From contig NZ_JBKHUI010000004.1 of the NCBI RefSeq assembly GCF_046569695.1, forward strand, positions 1-64,000: 64,000 bases of DNA, read 5' to 3'. The DNA comes from Kluyvera sp046569695 (GTDB taxonomy: Bacteria > Pseudomonadota > Gammaproteobacteria > Enterobacterales > Enterobacteriaceae). Shown one piece after another: positions 45,012 through 53,868 of the stretch (its first letter is position 1; each line of letters opens with the position of its first letter). The position numbers and the translations under genes were made by a program. The notes under the pieces were generated by a model. It saw only the letters and a program-made list of their open reading frames with translations. It had not been told where the DNA came from and searched no databases.

Positions 45012-45039
45012 TTCGTTATATAGTTACTTATATAACGAA
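45012..45039 (-). promoter_or_regulatory. ModE binding site upstream of dmsA
   Basis: A perfect inverted repeat of 11-bp arms (TTCGTTATATA / TATATAACGAA) with a 6-base spacer contains the CGTTATAT...ATATAACG elements of the molybdate-responsive regulator ModE. It lies about 50 bp upstream of the dmsA start. ModE control of dmsABC is established in E. coli. Confidence 0.8.
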
Positions 45040-45110
45040 ATGCTATTATTGTAGTTTTATATGCTGGTGTTACCTGGAAGGGAGTATTAAACGTTCTGCC
45101 GGGAGAGGTA

Positions 45111-45124
45111 TTGTTCAGTATCAA
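45111..45124 (-). promoter_or_regulatory. FNR box of dmsABC
   Basis: On the minus strand the sequence reads TTGATACTGAACAA, one mismatch from the FNR consensus. A -10-like TAATAC lies at 45084-45089, near class II spacing, giving a predicted start near 45076. FNR activation of dmsABC is established in E. coli. Confidence 0.8.
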
Positions 45125-45133
45125 TGCGGATAT

Positions 45134-45160
45134 AAAAAAAGCGCCTTGCGGCGCTTTTTT
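45134..45160 (-). terminator. Terminator of serS
   Basis: The stem AAAAAAGCGCC/GGCGCTTTTTT with a 4-base loop lies 16 bp beyond the serS stop. Tracts on both sides make it bidirectional. It ends 10 bp from the dmsA FNR box. Confidence 0.9.
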
Positions 45161-45175
45161 GTGGAACAGGAAGGA

Positions 45176-46468
45176 TTAACCGATGTATTCCAGACCGTTC
45201 ATGTAAGGGCGCAGTACCTCAGGTACTTCAATGCGACCATCTGCCTGCTGGTAGTTTTCCAGCACAGCAACCAGCGTACGACCAACTGCCAGGCCAGACC
45301 CGTTCAGGGTGTGAACCAAACGTGTTTTCTTGTCGGATTTGCTGCGGCAGCGAGCCTGCATGCGGCGCGCCTGGAAGTCCCAGACGTTAGAGCAAGAAGA
45401 GATCTCACGATAGGTGTTCTGCGCTGGAACCCAGACTTCGAGGTCATAGGTTTTGCAGGCGCCGAAGCCCATATCACCAGTACACAGGATAATTTTACGA
45501 TACGGCAGGCCCAGCAGTTGCAGGACTTTCTCCGCGTGGCCGGTCATCTCTTCCAGTGCTTCCATGGAATCTTCTGGACGAACGATCTGCACCATCTCAA
45601 CTTTGTCGAACTGGTGCATACGAATCAGACCACGTGTATCACGGCCGTAGGAACCCGCTTCAGAGCGGAAGCACGGCGTGTGCGCGGTCATTTTGATCGG
45701 CAGATCGTCTTCGTCGATGATTTCATCGCGCACCAGGTTGGTCAGCGGCACTTCTGCCGTTGGGATCAGCGCGTAGTTGCTGCTATCAGCTTCTTCTTCC
45801 AGCGGACGAGTGTGGAACAGGTCGCCGGCGAATTTTGGCAGTTGGCCCGTGCCGTACAGGGTGTCCTGGTTAACCAGATAAGGCACATAGTTTTCGCTAT
45901 AGCCGTGCTGTTCGGTGTGCAGATCCAGCATGAACTGCGACAGCGCGCGGTGCATACGGGCAATCTGGCCTTTCATCACGACGAAACGTGAACCGGTCAG
46001 CTTCACAGCCGCAGCGAAATCGAGACCGCTGTGCATTTCACCCAGGGTTACGTGGTCACGAACCTCGAAATCGAATTCGCGCGGGGTGCCCCAGCGGCTA
46101 ACTTCGACGTTGTCGTTTTCGTCACGGCCAATCGGTGCGTCGTCATGCGGGATGTTCGGGATTGTCAGCGCAATATCGCGAATCTCAGCCAGCAGAACAT
46201 CCAGCTCTGATTTAGCGGCATCAAGTTGTTCGCCAAGCTTGTTCACTTCCAGGCGTAAAGGCTCAATGTCTTCCCCGCGTGCTTTCGCCTGGCCGATGGA
46301 TTTCGATCGCGAGTTACGCTCTGCCTGCAGATTTTCGGTTTCTACCTGCAGTACTTTACGACGCTCTTCAAGAGCGCGAAGTTTATCTACATCCAGCTTA
46401 AAGCCCCGGCGTGCCAGTTTTTCTGCGACTGCGTCTGGCTCTGTACGCAGCAGATTGGGATCGAGCAT
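45176..46468 (-). CDS. serS: Serine--tRNA ligase
   Basis: Class II aminoacyl-tRNA synthetase charging serine and selenocysteine tRNAs. The 430 aa equal E. coli SerS. The N-terminal long coiled-coil arm (about 30-100) that grips the tRNA variable arm is seen as an alternating Lys/Glu/Leu region. Class II motif 2 (FRSEAGSYGRDTRGLIRMHQF) is recognisable around residue 270 in shorter pieces such as FRSEAGSYGRDT. Motif 3 is near the C-terminus (NGSGLAVGRT). Confidence 0.98.
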   Translation of the reverse strand: MLDPNLLRTEPDAVAEKLARRGFKLDVDKLRALEERRKVLQVETENLQAERNSRSKSIGQAKARGEDIEPLRLEVNKLGEQLDAAKSELDVLLAEIRDIALTIPNIPHDDAPIGRDENDNVEVSRWGTPREFDFEVRDHVTLGEMHSGLDFAAAVKLTGSRFVVMKGQIARMHRALSQFMLDLHTEQHGYSENYVPYLVNQDTLYGTGQLPKFAGDLFHTRPLEEEADSSNYALIPTAEVPLTNLVRDEIIDEDDLPIKMTAHTPCFRSEAGSYGRDTRGLIRMHQFDKVEMVQIVRPEDSMEALEEMTGHAEKVLQLLGLPYRKIILCTGDMGFGACKTYDLEVWVPAQNTYREISSCSNVWDFQARRMQARCRSKSDKKTRLVHTLNGSGLAVGRTLVAVLENYQQADGRIEVPEVLRPYMNGLEYIG

Positions 46469-46504
46469 GCTTATCCTATGCTTATCGAATTGAAAGTGGA
46501 GTAT

Positions 46505-46525
46505 GCGACCACAGCCCGTGGTCGC
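46505..46525. other. Hairpin between rarA and serS
   Basis: A perfect 8-bp stem (GCGACCAC/GTGGTCGC) with a 5-base loop lies in the 92-bp gap. No T-run follows, so it is more likely a processing or stability element than a terminator. Confidence 0.45.
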
Positions 46526-46560
46526 AGAGGTACGTCGACAACATTACCGCAACGACTGCA

Positions 46561-47904
46561 CTAGCGGTAGCGTTTTGTGCGGCTATTTTGATCCTGTTCA
46601 GCGAGCCAGGCGAGCTTTTCGCCAATCTTGCCTTCAAGACCTCGGTTAGTCGGGTGATAGTAGCGAGTTTGTGCCATTTCGCTAGGGAAATACTCTTCGC
46701 CAGCGGCGTAGGCGTTGGGCTCATCATGGGCGTAGCGATACTCCTGCCCATAGCCCATCTCTTTCATCAGTTTGGTCGGCGCATTGCGCAGATGCACTGG
46801 CACATCGTAATCAGGACGTTCGCGGGCATCGGCCATCGCGGCTTTAAAGGCGGTGTAGACCGCGTTGCTCTTCGGCGCACAGGCCAGGTAGACAATTGCC
46901 TGAGCGATAGCGCGCTCCCCTTCGGCCTGGCCGACGCGGGTAAAACAGTCCCAGGCAGAAATCGCCACCTGCATAGCGCGCGGGTCCGCGTTACCGACAT
47001 CCTCAGAGGCAATGGCCAGGCAGCGGCGCGCGACGTACAGCGGATCGCCACCTGCGCTAATAATACGGGCATACCAGTAGAGCGCGGCATCGGGCGCGCT
47101 GCCGCGAACCGATTTATGCAGCGCCGAAATCAGGTCATAGAAGCGGTCGCCTTTGTTATCAAAGCGGGCGCTACGCTCACCGGCAATTTCGGTCAGAAGT
47201 TGAGGCTGCAACACGCGCTTGCCAGAATCATCCAGCTCCGCCATATCAGCCATCATTTCAAGCGTGTTCAGCGCACGTCGTGCGTCGCCGTTCACCAGTT
47301 CGGCAATTGCACGGCGCGTCTCGTCCGGTAGGACAATATCCTGCCCGCCGTAGCCGCGCGCGTTGTCTTCCATCGCCTGAGTAAGCACTTGCTCAATATC
47401 CTCGGTGGTCAGGGATTTCAGCAGATAGACGCGCGCACGGGAAAGCAGCGCCGAATTTAGCTCAAACGATGGGTTTTCAGTGGTTGCGCCGATAAAGGTG
47501 ATAGTGCCGTCTTCAATATGCGGCAGAAAGGCGTCCTGCTGGCTTTTGTTGAAACGGTGGACTTCATCGACAAACAGAATGGTGCGGCGACCGGCGTTGC
47601 GGTTCTGTCGAGCGCGCTCAATAGCCTCGCGAATCTCTTTCACCCCGGAGGTGACGGCGGAGATCCGCTCAACATCAGCATTAGCGTAGCGAGCAATCAC
47701 TTCCGCCAGCGTCGTTTTACCGGTACCTGGCGGCCCCCAAAGGATCATAGAATGCAGATGACCAGCTTCAATGGCGCGCGGCAATGGCTTACCGGCAGCC
47801 AGCAGATGCTGCTGGCCGATATACTGCGCTAAGTTTTCTGGCCGCATACGGGCGGCCAGAGGTTGGAAGGTGTTATCCGAAAAATCGAGCGACAAATTGC
47901 CCAC
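46561..47904 (-). CDS. rarA: Replication-associated recombination protein RarA (MgsA)
   Basis: AAA+ ATPase related to the clamp loader and to RuvB, acting at stalled replication forks. The 447 aa equal E. coli RarA. Walker A GPPGTGKT is near residue 57 and Walker B ILFVDEVHRF near 108. The arginine-finger/sensor segment is in SRARVYLL. It starts 9 bp after lolA in an apparent lolA-rarA-serS transcription unit. Confidence 0.97.
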   Translation of the reverse strand: MGNLSLDFSDNTFQPLAARMRPENLAQYIGQQHLLAAGKPLPRAIEAGHLHSMILWGPPGTGKTTLAEVIARYANADVERISAVTSGVKEIREAIERARQNRNAGRRTILFVDEVHRFNKSQQDAFLPHIEDGTITFIGATTENPSFELNSALLSRARVYLLKSLTTEDIEQVLTQAMEDNARGYGGQDIVLPDETRRAIAELVNGDARRALNTLEMMADMAELDDSGKRVLQPQLLTEIAGERSARFDNKGDRFYDLISALHKSVRGSAPDAALYWYARIISAGGDPLYVARRCLAIASEDVGNADPRAMQVAISAWDCFTRVGQAEGERAIAQAIVYLACAPKSNAVYTAFKAAMADARERPDYDVPVHLRNAPTKLMKEMGYGQEYRYAHDEPNAYAAGEEYFPSEMAQTRYYHPTNRGLEGKIGEKLAWLAEQDQNSRTKRYR

Positions 47905-47913
47905 GCATGCCTC

Positions 47914-48525
47914 TTACTTACGCTGATCGTCCACCGTCACGCCCTGCGGCGGTGTAAAGGTGAATTTGGAAGCGTCGATTGCGCCGTTCTGCTGCGATTT
48001 CAGCTGGTAGCTGCTGCGCTGATCGTCCTGCTCAATCGCGCTGAACTGATGGATTGTGCCATCGCGCCCTACGTTGATGGTGAATTTCTTCAGGTTGCCA
48101 TTGTTGCCGCGCGGTGTCAGTACGAAATCATCACCGGTCTGCTGAATATTGTACTGCTGCCAGTCGCTGGCCTGGTTACGCGCAATCAGCATAAACGGTG
48201 TGTTGCCGGTCGCGTCTTTCAGCCAGGTAGCGGTAGCCTGCTCAACAAACGGGTTGTAGAACCACAGGGTTTTGCCGTCAGACACCAGGATGCTTTCATC
48301 CGGTTGAGTCATATGCCAGTTAAACAGGTTTGGACGTTTTACCCACAGATCGCCCTGACCTTCCTGCACCGCGTTGCCACTGCCGTCAGTCACTTTCTGA
48401 GTGAAGCTGGCATGGAAGCTGCTGACTTTATCGAGACGGCTTTTCAGGTCGCCTGCGGCATCAGCCCATACGCTGCTGACAACAAAGCTGGAAAGTAATG
48501 CACACGTGATCGCGATCTTTTTCAT
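47914..48525 (-). CDS. lolA: Outer-membrane lipoprotein carrier protein LolA
   Basis: Periplasmic chaperone that carries lipoproteins from LolCDE to LolB. A Sec signal peptide (about 1-21, ending VWA) precedes the mature beta-barrel protein. The 203 aa equal E. coli LolA. It lies upstream of rarA and downstream of ftsK on the same strand. Confidence 0.97.
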   Translation of the reverse strand: MKKIAITCALLSSFVVSSVWADAAGDLKSRLDKVSSFHASFTQKVTDGSGNAVQEGQGDLWVKRPNLFNWHMTQPDESILVSDGKTLWFYNPFVEQATATWLKDATGNTPFMLIARNQASDWQQYNIQQTGDDFVLTPRGNNGNLKKFTINVGRDGTIHQFSAIEQDDQRSSYQLKSQQNGAIDASKFTFTPPQGVTVDDQRK

Positions 48526-48647
48526 TAATAATCCTTAATTAGCCTCATGCTCCCGGCAGGAGAGCCTCTGGCACTCACTCTAAGACTTCGCCCAGAGCGG
48601 TGACAGAAGAAAATACTGAATTCTGACTTATTTACCCATCTTTGCAA

Positions 48648-51600
48648 TCAATCGAACGGCGGCGGTGCCAGCACTTCACGGTTGCCGTTGTGCCCCTGTT
48701 CGCTGACGATCCCCTGCGCTTCCATCTGTTCGATGATACGCGCAGCACGGTTGTAGCCAATGCGGAACTGGCGCTGTACGCCGGAGATTGACGCTTTGCG
48801 TTTCTGGGTCACGAAATTGACCGCCTGATCGAACAACGGATCCAGTTCTTCGCCGCCATCGAAGCCACCGCCGCCGCCTTCGCTTTCGGTGTCGGAGGTG
48901 ATGCCATCAACGTACTGCGGACGACCGCGAGCCTTCCAGTCCTGAACCACTGCGTGCACTTCCTGGTCACGGACAAATGCGCCGTGCACGCGCACCGGGT
49001 TGTTCGAGTTTGGACCAGCATAGAGCATATCACCCATGCCCAGCAGTGACTCAGCGCCGCCCTGGTCAAGGATAGTACGGGAGTCAATTTTACTGGAAAC
49101 CGTAAACGCAATACGGGTTGGAATGTTGGCCTTAATAAGACCGGTAATCACATCCACCGATGGACGCTGGGTTGCCAGTACCAGGTGGATACCCGCTGCA
49201 CGCGCTTTCTGCGCCAGGCGTGCGATCAGCTCTTCCACTTTCTTACCGACGGTCATCATCAGGTCGGCAAATTCATCGACCAGCACCACGATATACGGCA
49301 GTTTTTCCAGCACCGGATGCGTGGCATCCATACTGTCGCCCGGTTTCCAGTAAGGGTCAGGAATCGGACGGCCCATGCGCGCCGCTTCGGCAATTTTTTC
49401 GTTATAACCGGCAAGGTTTCGAACACCAAGCGCCGACATCAGCTTATAACGACGTTCCATTTCGTTGACGCTCCAGCGCAGGGCGTTAGCGGCGTCTTTC
49501 ATGTCGGTGACAACTTCAGTCAGCAGATGCGGGATCCCTTCATACACTGACAGTTCCAACATTTTCGGGTCGATCATGATGAAGCGGACATCTTCAGGCT
49601 GCGCTTTATAGAGCATACTGAGGATCATGGCGTTCACGCCGACGGACTTACCAGAACCAGTGGTACCGGCAACCAGCAGGTGTGGCATTTTCGCGAGATC
49701 GGCCACCACCGGTTCACCGGCGATATCTTTACCCAGTACCACCGTCAGCGGTGATGGGTTATCGCGGAATTTATCGCAATCCAGCACTTCGCGTAGATAG
49801 ACGGTCTGACGTTTTTTATTCGGCAGTTCAAGGCCAACGTACGGTTTGCCAGGAATGACTTCAACCACGCGCACGGCAACCGTCGACAGCGAACGGGCCA
49901 GGTCACGGGACAGGTTCGAAATACGCGCAGCCTTCACGCCCGGCGCCAGGTTCAGCTCGAAGCGGGTGATAACCGGCCCCGGCGAGTAGTTAACGACGTC
50001 CGCTTTAATGCGATAGTCGGCCAGACGAGTTTCCACCAGACGCGCCATCTGTTCCAACGCAAAGGTGTCCACCGGCTCCACTTCCGTTGGCGGCGGTGTT
50101 AAAAGATCCAACGATGGCAGAGGCGTCGTCGGCTTCTGCAGCGGACGATCGTCGCCGTTACGCATCAGCAGCGGGTGAATCAGGCTCTCCTGCTGCGGTG
50201 GCGTTACCGGCTGATGTGCAGGCTGCTGCACATGCTGTTGTGGCTGAGCATACTGTTGCTGAGGTGCATGCTGTTGCTGCGGCTGATGGTAGCCTTGAGC
50301 ATGCTGCAGCGGCTGTTGAGGCGGCGGCGTCACCGCAGGCTCCGGCATCACGCTCGGCGTGAACAACGGCGCTTTCGGCGTCTCATCCACCAGCGTTTTC
50401 ATCGGCGAGAATTCAAAATCGTCGAGAGAGAACGGGTGCGCGCCTTGTGGCTGTTCGCTGGCGTAACGATTCTGCTGAGATGCAGCGAACTGGCGTGCCA
50501 GTTCCGCTTCTGCAGCAACATCTTCATCGTTCTCTTCGAAATCATAGTTATCCTGCTCGTCCGCTTCGCCATAGCGTTGCTGCTGCGAGGCGGCAAACTG
50601 ACGAGCCAGCGCATCCTGCTGCAGAGCATCTGCTTCGTCGTCGGTCAGGGGCTGATTATCATCAGGCTGATAGCGCTCAGCTTCACGGGCTGCGCGCTCT
50701 TCGGCCATCCGCTGCGATGGCAGCTTGATGCCGTAAGAGGCCAGTTCGCGGCGCGTCGGCACGCGAACGCGGTTAGGGCGTGGCAGCTGTGGGCCAATGC
50801 CTTCTTTAACCTGCGCACGTGGACCTTCAGCTGGGCTAAACAACGGTGCCGAAGCCGCAGCGGCGGCGGTTCCGGTGGCGGCAGCTGCCGCATGACGGAC
50901 GCTCGCTGCGACCGGTGCAACAGCAGCGGAAGGTTCTGGTACAGAAACTGGAATGGACGGCGCGGTAGATGCCCGCTGTTCCATTGGCGCTAACGGTTCC
51001 GGAATGGGTTGATACCACGCCGCCAACTGTTCACGCTCACGTGCGCGTTTCTCTTCCACTTCTTCGAAATAGTACAGCGGCGGACGATGAGCAGGTTTAA
51101 CCTCCTCTTCCACTACCGGTTCTGGCTCTACGACAGGCGTTGGTTCAGCCTGTGGCACGTTCAGATAATCCGATTCCGCGATATAGGGTTGTTCTGGCTG
51201 CGGCTGCTCATAAGCAGGCTGCTGCGGTTGTGCATGCTGCGGCGGCTCATAAGCAGGTTGCTGCGGCTGTGCATACTGCGGATGCTCATAAGCAGGCTGC
51301 TGCGGTTGCGCATACTGCGGCTGCTCATAAGCAGGCTGCTGCGGCTGTGCATACTGTGGCTGCTCATAAGCAGGCTGCTGCGGCTGTGCATACTGTGGCT
51401 GCTCATAAGCAGGTTGCTGCGGCTGTGCATACTGTGGCTGCTCATAAGCAGGCTGCTGCGGCTGTGCATACTGTGGCTGCTCATAAGCAGGCTGCTGCGG
51501 TTGCGCATACTGTGGCTGCTCATAAGCAGGCTGCTGCGGTTGTGCATACTGTGGCTGCTCATAAGCAGGTTGCTGTACCGGCGGCCATCCTTCTGGCGCA

Positions 51601-52703
51601 GGTGCAATAACCGGTTCACCCGCCGTTGGCGCTGGAACGGCCTGCCATTCAACGGCAGGTGCAGCTACAGGCTGCTCGTTCATAGACGGCGCAGCTAATG
51701 TTGGGTCAGCGGCCCACGCCGTTGTGCCTGTAACGGCAACGGCCTCAGCGACGGTATGGCCGCTCAGTAGAGGATCGTACTCATCATATTCGGCGGCACG
51801 CGTCGCGCTGGCGCCAGAGAACAGCACATCATCAGGATCGACCTGAGCCGCATAGCGACCTGCCTCTTCCGGTTCGTCCATACGACGACCAGAGAACAGC
51901 GCCTCGTCCGTTTTGCGCACCATCGGGTTAGAGAATTTTTCGGCGATCCGCTTACGGCGTGCCAGCGCACCTCGCAGGATGCGCGCACGACGAGATTCAC
52001 GGGACGCTTTCTGCGTCTCCTCGCCGTCGTCTTCATATTCGTCTTCTTCTTCGTACTCGTCTTCATCAACCCAGGTGTCGTCACGACGGGTTCGGTTGCT
52101 GGCGAACGTCAGAATATTGAGGATCCAGCTGCCCATTTTCTCGGCAATGCTGACCCATGACCAGCCGGTAAACAGCGTCAGACCTGCGGCCCAGATGCAG
52201 AGTAGCGCAATGGTCCCGCCGCTGCTGTGCAGCATCGGTTGCAGCGCGGTGCTGAGCAGGCTGCCAATCACGCCGCCGGAGGCAAAGTACCAGATATCAT
52301 CGGCGTTTATCGCCGCGAGTCCGCATGAAGTAAGGATGATCGCCAGTACGCCAATCAGGCGCAGCGAGACGGCGAAGTAGTCGATGTACTCATCGTTCGA
52401 ACGGTGTCGCCAGGCAAACCAGCAGCCACCAACAATGATGACCGGTATGGTGTAAGCCATCACGCCGAAGATGAAGAACAGCGTATCGGCCAGCCATGCG
52501 CCAGGAGCACCACATAAATTGTGGATCGGTTCGTGCCAGGCCGTTTGCGACCAGCTAGGATCGGAAGGATTGAAGCTCAGTAGTGCAGCCATTAACCAAA
52601 CGGCAAAAATGGCGCATAAAAGGAGTAACGCCTCAAGGAGCCGGCGTCCGCTGCTGAGTTTTGTGAGTTTGACTTCTTTGTCTTCTGTATATTCCTGGCT
52701 CAA
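48648..52703 (-). CDS. ftsK: DNA translocase FtsK
   Basis: Septal DNA pump that coordinates cell division with chromosome dimer resolution. The 1351-aa protein has about four N-terminal transmembrane helices (about 20-190) needed for the divisome. A long Pro/Gln-rich linker (about 200-830) includes a 10-unit repeat at residues 377-506. The C-terminal RecA-like motor has Walker A GTTGSGKS near residue 1014 and Walker B VVLVDEFADLMM. A winged-helix gamma domain at the end reads KOPS sites and activates XerCD. It is longer than E. coli FtsK (1329 aa), with the difference in the repetitive linker. Confidence 0.97.
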   Translation of the reverse strand: MSQEYTEDKEVKLTKLSSGRRLLEALLLLCAIFAVWLMAALLSFNPSDPSWSQTAWHEPIHNLCGAPGAWLADTLFFIFGVMAYTIPVIIVGGCWFAWRHRSNDEYIDYFAVSLRLIGVLAIILTSCGLAAINADDIWYFASGGVIGSLLSTALQPMLHSSGGTIALLCIWAAGLTLFTGWSWVSIAEKMGSWILNILTFASNRTRRDDTWVDEDEYEEEDEYEDDGEETQKASRESRRARILRGALARRKRIAEKFSNPMVRKTDEALFSGRRMDEPEEAGRYAAQVDPDDVLFSGASATRAAEYDEYDPLLSGHTVAEAVAVTGTTAWAADPTLAAPSMNEQPVAAPAVEWQAVPAPTAGEPVIAPAPEGWPPVQQPAYEQPQYAQPQQPAYEQPQYAQPQQPAYEQPQYAQPQQPAYEQPQYAQPQQPAYEQPQYAQPQQPAYEQPQYAQPQQPAYEQPQYAQPQQPAYEHPQYAQPQQPAYEPPQHAQPQQPAYEQPQPEQPYIAESDYLNVPQAEPTPVVEPEPVVEEEVKPAHRPPLYYFEEVEEKRAREREQLAAWYQPIPEPLAPMEQRASTAPSIPVSVPEPSAAVAPVAASVRHAAAAATGTAAAAASAPLFSPAEGPRAQVKEGIGPQLPRPNRVRVPTRRELASYGIKLPSQRMAEERAAREAERYQPDDNQPLTDDEADALQQDALARQFAASQQQRYGEADEQDNYDFEENDEDVAAEAELARQFAASQQNRYASEQPQGAHPFSLDDFEFSPMKTLVDETPKAPLFTPSVMPEPAVTPPPQQPLQHAQGYHQPQQQHAPQQQYAQPQQHVQQPAHQPVTPPQQESLIHPLLMRNGDDRPLQKPTTPLPSLDLLTPPPTEVEPVDTFALEQMARLVETRLADYRIKADVVNYSPGPVITRFELNLAPGVKAARISNLSRDLARSLSTVAVRVVEVIPGKPYVGLELPNKKRQTVYLREVLDCDKFRDNPSPLTVVLGKDIAGEPVVADLAKMPHLLVAGTTGSGKSVGVNAMILSMLYKAQPEDVRFIMIDPKMLELSVYEGIPHLLTEVVTDMKDAANALRWSVNEMERRYKLMSALGVRNLAGYNEKIAEAARMGRPIPDPYWKPGDSMDATHPVLEKLPYIVVLVDEFADLMMTVGKKVEELIARLAQKARAAGIHLVLATQRPSVDVITGLIKANIPTRIAFTVSSKIDSRTILDQGGAESLLGMGDMLYAGPNSNNPVRVHGAFVRDQEVHAVVQDWKARGRPQYVDGITSDTESEGGGGGFDGGEELDPLFDQAVNFVTQKRKASISGVQRQFRIGYNRAARIIEQMEAQGIVSEQGHNGNREVLAPPPFD
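51186..51575 (-). repeat. Ten 39-bp tandem repeats in ftsK
   Basis: Ten in-frame copies of a 39-bp unit encode QQPAYEQPQYAQP-type 13-residue repeats. Seven copies are identical in protein sequence; the last three differ (HPQY, PPQH, QPQPEQP). Silent third-position differences (caa/cag, cct/ccg) distinguish several copies. Unit length and phase keep the reading frame. Confidence 0.95.
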
Positions 52704-52767
52704 GAAAGGCTCTCCAGGTGCCGAATGCTAAAACGGACAACAGTGCCAGATTGCGCCGACACTGTTG

Positions 52768-52783
52768 CTGTATGGATTAACAG
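52768..52783. promoter_or_regulatory. LexA (SOS) box upstream of ftsK
   Basis: The sequence CTGT-ATGGATTA-ACAG has the exact CTGT-N8-ACAG core of a LexA operator and lies about 65 bp upstream of the ftsK start. E. coli ftsK is the SOS gene dinH, which supports the assignment. Confidence 0.75.
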
Positions 52784-52823
52784 GAGTGTAATCAAACTAC
52801 GCTGATTTTGCACCTGTTCCGTT

Positions 52824-53318
52824 TTAGCGGGTCTTAATTACCAGACGATTACTCTGCTTAACCTCTTCCATAACGACGTAAGTACGGGTGTCGTTCACGC
52901 CTGGCAGGCGCAGCAGGGTCTCGCCAAGAAGTTTACGGTAAGCCGACATGTCCGGTACGCGGGTTTTCAACAGATAGTCGAAATCGCCGGAAACCAAGTG
53001 ACACTCTTGAATTTCTTCAAGTTTTTGCACAGCGGCGTTAAATTGTTCAAACACGTCTGGTGCACCGCGATTCAGAGTAATCTCAACAAAAACCAGCAGC
53101 GATGCATCAAGGTAATGCGGGTTTAACAGCGCGGTATAGCCCTGAATAAAACCCTGTCGTTCCAGACGACGTACGCGCTCAAGGCACGGGGTCGGAGAAA
53201 GTCCTACTCTTTTGGAAAGCTCGACGTTCGAAATACGCCCATCTTTTTGCAGTTCATTGAGAATGTTGCGGTCGATGCGGTCGAGATCTTTGCCAGGGCG
53301 TTTTTTACTATCTACCAT
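52824..53318 (-). CDS. lrp: Leucine-responsive regulatory protein
   Basis: Global regulator of amino-acid metabolism, fimbriae and stationary-phase genes. The 164 aa (ATG at 53316-53318) equal E. coli Lrp and differ at almost no positions. An N-terminal HTH (about 30-55, SNVELSKRVGLSPTPCLERVRRL) is followed by the RAM/AsnC effector domain. A 17-codon upstream start is not used in the family. It diverges from trxB. Confidence 0.99.
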   Translation of the reverse strand: MVDSKKRPGKDLDRIDRNILNELQKDGRISNVELSKRVGLSPTPCLERVRRLERQGFIQGYTALLNPHYLDASLLVFVEITLNRGAPDVFEQFNAAVQKLEEIQECHLVSGDFDYLLKTRVPDMSAYRKLLGETLLRLPGVNDTRTYVVMEEVKQSNRLVIKTR

Positions 53319-53868
53319 TATTATTGTCTCTCTGTATTCCTTCCCTACTCCTGTCTTGACTCTGTGCACTTCACTGTTCAGAGCCTTCTCCCGATTTCAA
53401 TGCGCCGTTGTTGCTGCAACGACGAATATCCCAGGGTATGCGTATGAGAAGCCCCGGCGCCTAACGGCCACCCTCCGACATCACGTATGATGTCTGTCCA
53501 CACCATACGTAGATTTCAGTGATCCGGGTAAAAATGGTATTTGCGTGCATGAAAATTCACCACACGCGAAACACTGCTTTTCTTCTTCCTTGAATGTTGT
53601 CGCAAAAGCTTAGGGGATTGTCAAAGCAAAACATCTTTTTTTAGTACAACATGCCACATATTCATGAATCCTGGGTCCGGTTTCACATGTAATCGTCTTA
53701 TAATCATCGGCGTGGCAGTAGAAATAGTTATATTTTTTGATGTTAAAATAGCCAATCAATCGGCTCATTCTATTACACATATCGTTAACAAAATCGCTGT
53801 GCTCTTTTTTTACGTCTACAAATTCCCTACAATCCAGAGCAATGTCTGCCAACAATTATGGGGATCTC
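53319..53868. promoter_or_regulatory. lrp-trxB divergent intergenic region with long lrp leader
   Basis: A 550-bp gap without a credible gene. On the minus strand a perfect -35 TTGACA (53619-53624) with 17-bp spacing to a weak -10 (53596-53601) predicts an lrp transcript with a leader of about 270 nt. On the plus strand TACAAT at 53828-53833 is a candidate trxB -10. The middle stretch is AT-rich. Confidence 0.6.

Noticed and set aside
51186..51575. Regular repeats that might suggest a CRISPR array
   Set aside because: The repeats are contiguous without spacers, keep the ftsK reading frame and encode a protein repeat.
53610..53855. Small open frames in the lrp-trxB gap
   Set aside because: No ribosome sites, low-complexity AT-rich composition, and they overlap the promoter regions.
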